Shown: one piece after another, positions 59,301 to 64,000 of the stretch
Layout: each line of letters opens with the position of its first letter
How positions within the stretch are numbered: the first letter of the stretch is position 1
Assembly: GCF_000143415.4 (NCBI RefSeq)
Contig: NW_003314340.1
Location: 552,161 to 616,160, forward strand
DNA from: Selaginella moellendorffii
Lineage: Eukaryota; Streptophyta; Lycopodiopsida; Selaginellales; Selaginellaceae
Length of the DNA: 64,000 nt
Direction: 5' to 3'
Notes under the pieces: generated by a model
Told to the model about the DNA's origin: nothing
What the model saw: the letters and a program-made list of their open reading frames with translations, nothing else
Databases searched by the model: none
Position numbers and translations under genes: made by a program

Positions 59301-59464
59301 AAGGTACTTACTCTACACATTGTGGACATTAAATATCAAGTACAATAACTGCCAATAGCATAGAATCATCGTCTAGAAAATCCACAAATGCTAGAATAAC
59401 AAGGTCATCAGAAACATAATAATAGAGTGAAGAAAGAAGAAGAACTCTAAAAAGGGTATTAGCA

Positions 59465-60030
59465 TCATGATGGGATCGATAAACAATCCTCTACCTGCAA
59501 ATCAAAAATCACATTAGAAGAAGTGCCCAAGTTGAAATTGATATACTCACAATCCTGTATCCATGTTGTACGATCAAAGATGTATGGCATGCTATCCTCG
59601 AGAACCAGCTGAAAGAAAAGGTACATGCTTAGAACAATAAGGCAAAGGAAGAACGAGAAAACAACACTTACATTGGCCAAGTAGATGATCATTTCACTGA
59701 GCCAACTGCTGGTCACAACCTTCTCGGGGAGAGGATTAGCAACTTGGAACTGTCCCTGCTTCGCCAGCTCCATGATTTCTGCAAGCTCGCTTGCTTGCAA
59801 GAGTGTGGCATTGTCGTCCCACTGTGAGTTCGCGCACAGAGTCACAAACCGGCCACTGAAATCTTCCCCGAACACTTTGGCCGCGAAACGCTGGTGCTCG
59901 TCTTCACAAGAGTTGCTTGAACCGAGTGTGGACTTGACGTGCTCCACGAAATTGTTGCCGGCGAATTTGCACAGCTCCTTGAGCTCGTCGTGATCATGCT
60001 GCCCTAAACCGTCAACACATGACGCTGTTA
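59465..60030 (-). CDS. unknown protein, two-exon candidate
   Basis: An open frame from about 60030 reads DGLGQHDHDELKELCKFAGN, VEHVKSTLGSSNSCEDEHQR, WDDNATLLQASELAEIMELA and LPEKVVTSSWLSEMIIYLAN. A GTAAGT donor then follows. After an acceptor near 59611 a second exon reads LVLEDSMPYIFDRTTWIQDC and stops at 59465. The composition is convincing for a real soluble protein, but no family is recognised. There is no ATG at the 5' end, so a first exon is missing or the gene is a fragment. Proximity to CR-like relics and a Ty3 remnant makes a decayed element cargo possible. Confidence 0.35.
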
Positions 60031-60479
60031 TTAACCTCTAGTCGCCGTAAGGAAGGGGTTTACTTGGCTGAGACTGTGACAAAGAAGATCTGCCAAGAGC
60101 TTGGAGCGTGGATTCACTCCCCAAAGACAGTAAAAAAGGTAGAAGCTAGTGTGAAAGACATAGATAATGCCCTGAGGATGTTATGTTGCGCGCTGCTGGG
60201 GGTGAATTTAGTGACAAGCACGAAACTTTGCTGGCTAAGATGGCCAAGCTACTTAGATTAGGAAACATGGACGGTATGTATGGACTCGCCAGAGCTTACG
60301 TTCTACACGGCATGCCTCGAAAAAGTGGCGGTGATGGCCATTCCAACTCTAAAAAATCTAGTAGCAGGGTACGATGGAATTCTCAAATATACTTCAATCC
60401 CCTCAAGCGCCGGGAGATGACAGAAAAGCAATGTTTAGAGTTTCAACAGAGAAAGCGGTGTTGCATTGCCACAAAATGA
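60019..60479 (+). pseudogene. unknown ORF pair with a frameshift
   Basis: The frame from 60019 gives EGVYLAETVTKKICQELGAW, HSPKTVKKVEASVKDIDNAL. At about 60175 the coding sense passes to the next frame (LRAAGGEFSDKHETLLAKMA, KLLRLGNMDGMYGLARAYVL) up to 60479. A single indel would rejoin them. The family is unknown. It diverges from the minus-strand candidate at 59465-60030. Confidence 0.35.
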
Positions 60480-60773
60480 TCTAAAATTTTGACAATGGTT
60501 TTCAAAATCACGGACCCATCGTTTCTTCTCCAACGCATGGGAATGTATTTACCCCACAAGGCAGAAAGAACAGAATGGCCGGGAGAGGATAGATCCCTTC
60601 GACGACGAGGCATGCCTCCAAGCACCACGCTCCGTCTCCGCAGCTTCCAGGAGCCTCGACCATCGACGAGCTCCAGCAGTGGTATTCGAGGTCATGGGCG
60701 ACAGTTTTGGACTTTCCACCACTGGCAATTCTCCCTGAAGTGCAAGTTGACTAGCGCCGAGGTGAGATCATGA

Positions 60774-61971
60774 CTGGATAGATAAAGAGAGATGGATCAG
60801 TCTCTGGATCAGATAGATAAAGATAGATTGGATAGTTTTCTGATTGACCTAGATGAGTTTCTAGATCAGATAGAATTCATAGTGGATGGTTTTCTCTTGA
60901 CCATCTCATTGCGATTTTTTAATAAAGTGTAAATTAAGAAGATTCAATCGCTAAGTTCAGAATCATAAGGGCTTAAATGACTGTAAAGGTGTAAACACAC
61001 TAAAATTCATATTTTTGAAAAACCTTTTCAGAGAAATCCATAAATACCAAAAAACTTATTTATATAATAATAATTTGCTACGTGCATGTAGTAAACAAAA
61101 CCAAGTGTTGCTAATTCAATTGATCAAATAAAGTTTATAACTATAAGCATGCTTGTAATTTATAAACACAGGATTAATCTTATTGTATATCAACTATTAG
61201 ATGGTAGAATAAAAATGAATATACTAGAAAGGGTTTAAGAAAGTTTATAAATTATGAACATGTTCATAAATTATAAGTATAAAATTAATCTAAATAACTA
61301 ACAACCATTAGATGGTAGAATATCCTAGAATATCCAAGCATATTCTTGATATATTCACTATTATTCCAGTCCCTCTACAGGTTTGCTTAAGCAAACCAAA
61401 AAATTCATTATACTTTTCTAGTTCTAAGTAAACACTTTATAAGAATTTATGCAAGAGTATAGTTTAATAAATGGTGTAATTGTAATTTTGAAGAATAAAA
61501 TAGATATTAAATTTCAGACATTCAGAATTTAGATGTTTCAAGTAATTAAAATGAATAACAAAATTAAGATTTTATATAGCTCATAAATCCATTCAAAGCC
61601 ATTCAAAATATGGTCTAATATAGTTTCACAGTCACTTATTCTTAAAACTATTTAAAATGTAATGGCATAATAAAACATCTAGCATTTTTCAAACTATTTA
61701 ATTTACTAATAAAAAATTTATTCTACCAATATCCAAATATTTATTATTATTATTAAATTATCGTTTTCTAATATTTATTTTTATTTTCTTTGTTTCTTTA
61801 TTATTGAAGATTATAAAATTAAGATAAAAGTATTAAAAAATATTACATGGAAAATAGATAAATTGGAAACTATAATAATATGTAAAAACAAACTTCCAAT
61901 ATAGGTCCGAAATTAGGGCTAAAAAGTTGTCTTTTCAGCGTTTTGCATTTGCATTAGCCTCTGGTGCAGCT
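60774..61971. other. AT-rich gene-free tract
   Basis: Begins with GATAGATAAAGA-type short repeats (60,775-60,890), then becomes strongly AT-rich until just before the CR-like gene. No coding sequence was seen. Confidence 0.6.
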
Positions 61972-64000
61972 ATGGAGGACATGGAAATGGAGTGTGACAG
62001 TTACACTGTGTGCTATTGCGTGGTCAAGGCGCAGGAGCACTTAGATCCCACAATTTGGGCTTTGAAGAGACATTCTTCTGCAACTGCTGATGATGTAGCG
62101 GTTGGAACCCCGCTAGGTGATGTGGTAACGAAGATCAAATGGGACAAGAATGTCTCCGATGTTTATTGGTTGAGGGACTCACAGTGGAAGAGTGTTACTG
62201 ACAAGGATTTAGTGTTAAGTTTCCCAAAGGGAGTGATTGTTTATCTCAAGTTTGTGAAAGGTGTGGGTTCTGACCTTCCTTGTTTTGGTTGTTTTGTCTT
62301 GCTTGTGTGTTTTTATGACTTTCATTGTTATCATGTGTTGTTGTTATGTATGTTCTTGCATCTTTGATTTTGTGATGTATTGTTGGCTTTTTTAACTCTC
62401 AATTTACTAACGAACATGTTTGTGCTGCAGTCCCCCGTGCAACAACACATCAGGCTGCAGGTAAGCACTCTGCATGTCCGGTAGTGGGTGCAAAAATATC
62501 TCGCAATGCAATGAGAAAATTTCCTGCTTGAACTTTTGCTATTATCTGGTAGCCCTTAATCAAAGCCTTTGCCCTGTTGTTGACATCCCATTTGTTCTTT
62601 AACATTCTTTCACTGCATTCTGAGTGATTCGTTTCTGACATTGCTTCTTTGGTTTTTCTTTTTACACACTTCAGTCAGCGCGTTTCCAAATCTGGGTCCA
62701 GTAACCGAGGGCTTAGTCGCAAGAGAGGGGCGTTACACGCCCAGGAACTCAGCAGTAAAGAAGTTGTTACAACTCGTTCAGCAGAAAGGTGCCGTCCTGA
62801 TACAGGCTCCGCCTCAGAGCGGAAAGACGTCTTTCCTGCAGTTGGCATATCGGAAAGCACAATACATGCCAAACTGGGAAGCTGTTTATTTTATCAATCT
62901 TGCTACTGTCAATGACATTAGCTTCAAGGAGCTTCTCAAGCTTACTTGTGGTAAGTGTAGCATCTGCACTTTGAGTTGAATTAATTCCCTGTGCTACAGA
63001 TGTTGAGGTGGCGGATCTCCTTTGCCCCGGTGGTCCGAAAAGGCTTCTTTTAGTTGATGAAGCCCAGGCTGCATTTGGCCGTGACTTGGTGTTATGGAAA
63101 ACTCTGAAGCAAGTGCAAGGGGGTTACCAGGGGCAACACTCACCCAACTTGAACATAATTCTTTCATCAGATTATGGAGCAGAAGACGTCCCTGGAGCTA
63201 TGATTCGAGTGTGGTGGGATACTTTCAACAGAGATCGAATTCTCTTGAAGTAAGCTTGATCTGCTCAAGGATTTTATGCATATAAATTGTTTTCCAGGCC
63301 TTCAGGTGATCATGGTCTTTCTTTGCAATTCAGTGACGAGGAGGCAGTAGACCTATGGCTAGCATGGATGAGGTACTACAGATTCCCAGACCTTGGTGAT
63401 GAATTACGAGATTGGATTATCCGGCTGTCCGATAAGAAGCCAGGAGTTATGACGGGAATTTTGGATTGGCTTGTGGACACTGGGATTGGGACGAAAAGGC
63501 CGAGCACACTAAGTGAGTACTTCGTCCGCAAGCTGCAGACGACCGATCTCACTTTCATTTTTGTCAATTGTCGGAGCATACAATCGTAAGCTGTGCTGTT
63601 TCTTGAAGGTTACAATAGTCTGACAGGCTATACAGGTTCTACCGCAAAATTGACAGTCCTGGTGCTTACCGTTCCTTCCTAACGTGCTTACTTGCGAATA
63701 TCGAGGTATGCATTCGCCTGGTATATCTTGATCTGTTTGATATGTCCTCTGATTTTAGATGTCGCATGATTGGCTTTCGCAAGAGATGCAAGACGCTGTC
63801 CATGAGCTACTTCTGTGTGGCCAGCTTATGAAGAATAAGCGGGGAAATTACTGCTTGCCTTCGAAAGTGCACGAACGTTTTTACTTGAGGCGCATCTACA
63901 AGGGTATACTATCGGTAGCGGAGGTAGGAGCTATGGGAATCAAGCTCTTCCTTGTCAGGGTTTTGGAGTGCTTCTCGTCGAAGGCGTTACGAAACAGCTT
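61972..64000 (+). CDS. CR (Crinkler)-like / STAND-type P-loop NTPase protein, 3' end outside window
   Basis: Seven exons read as 61972-62260, 62431-62460, 62675-62950, 63000-63249, 63298-63585, 63636-63705 and 63759 to the window edge, all in frame (about 481 aa so far). Residues 1-97 form an unfamiliar compact header (VCYCVVKAQEHLDPTIWALK, DVYWLRDSQWKSVTDKDLVL). A linker follows, then an AAA/STAND NTPase: YTPRNSAVKKLLQLV, Walker A IQAPPQSGKTSFLQLA, VYFINLATV, Walker B RLLLVDEAQAAFG and sensor-like IILSSDYG. A helical region continues (DEEAVDLWLAWMRYYRFPDL, VHERFYLRRIYKG). The order header-NTPase resembles Crinkler/CR effectors, which usually end in a nuclease or kinase-like domain; that part lies beyond the edge. 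The start is ATG 61972; the upstream in-frame codon is not ATG. Confidence 0.6.

Overview
The window reads as nuclear DNA of a land plant. Plant-specific families are present: a class III peroxidase cluster, a calcium-dependent protein kinase, a PSPG-box UDP-glycosyltransferase, caffeoyl-CoA O-methyltransferase, PLS-type PPR proteins and a MOS1 homologue. Most introns are only about 50-90 nt, genes are tightly packed on both strands, and the PPR genes are intronless with E-type ends. That style fits a lycophyte such as Selaginella, but the species call is inference. Exon boundaries were read by eye from GT-AG (twice GC-AG) sites and checked by reading frame and remembered family sequence; no alignment was run.

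Layout. 0-6 kb: APH1 (gamma-secretase subunit) and PP4R3/SMEK (phosphatase 4 regulatory subunit), both +. 7-8.7 kb: a CDPK with an intronless coding region (+). 10-11 kb: a C2-domain protein with an acidic tail (-). 11-17 kb: two intronless PLS-E PPR proteins, one + and one -. 17.2-22.1 kb: three class III peroxidases in -,+,- order with conserved intron positions. 22.3-25.6 kb: a GYF/CCCH zinc-finger protein and an RSS3-like bHLH-MYC_N protein (both -). 28.5-33.7 kb: UGT, ExAD-like GT47 glycosyltransferase and CCoAOMT (all +). 34.2-36 kb: a GH28-like protein (-), then a tRNA-Gln(UUG) (+). 36.4-42 kb: transportin-1 and a small M50B-type membrane metallopeptidase (both -). 42.8-46.5 kb: MOS1/BAT2-like protein (+). 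47.1 kb: a small LEA-like protein with ABRE-type promoter sites (+). 48-49 kb: a broken F-box gene. 50.1-53.6 kb: a MAA3/SEN1-like SF1 helicase (-).

From about 54 kb the character changes. Clean genes give way to a 30-bp tandem repeat, a PPR pseudogene, a MITE-like inverted-repeat element, a decayed Ty3/gypsy integrase region, unassigned ORFs, and AT-rich tracts. At the right edge a new gene begins (61,972 to beyond 64,000). It carries a novel N-terminal header followed by a P-loop NTPase with clear Walker A and B motifs and resembles Crinkler/CR-type or STAND NTPases. A decayed inverted copy of its intron/exon junction lies near 57.6-58.0 kb, next to the Ty3 remnant. This gene and its scattered relics are the most unusual part of the window.

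Functionally, peroxidases, CCoAOMT, GT47, the GH28-like protein and possibly the UGT all touch the cell wall or phenylpropanoid metabolism, but they look like independent genes, not a co-regulated cluster. The remainder is housekeeping, RNA metabolism and signalling.
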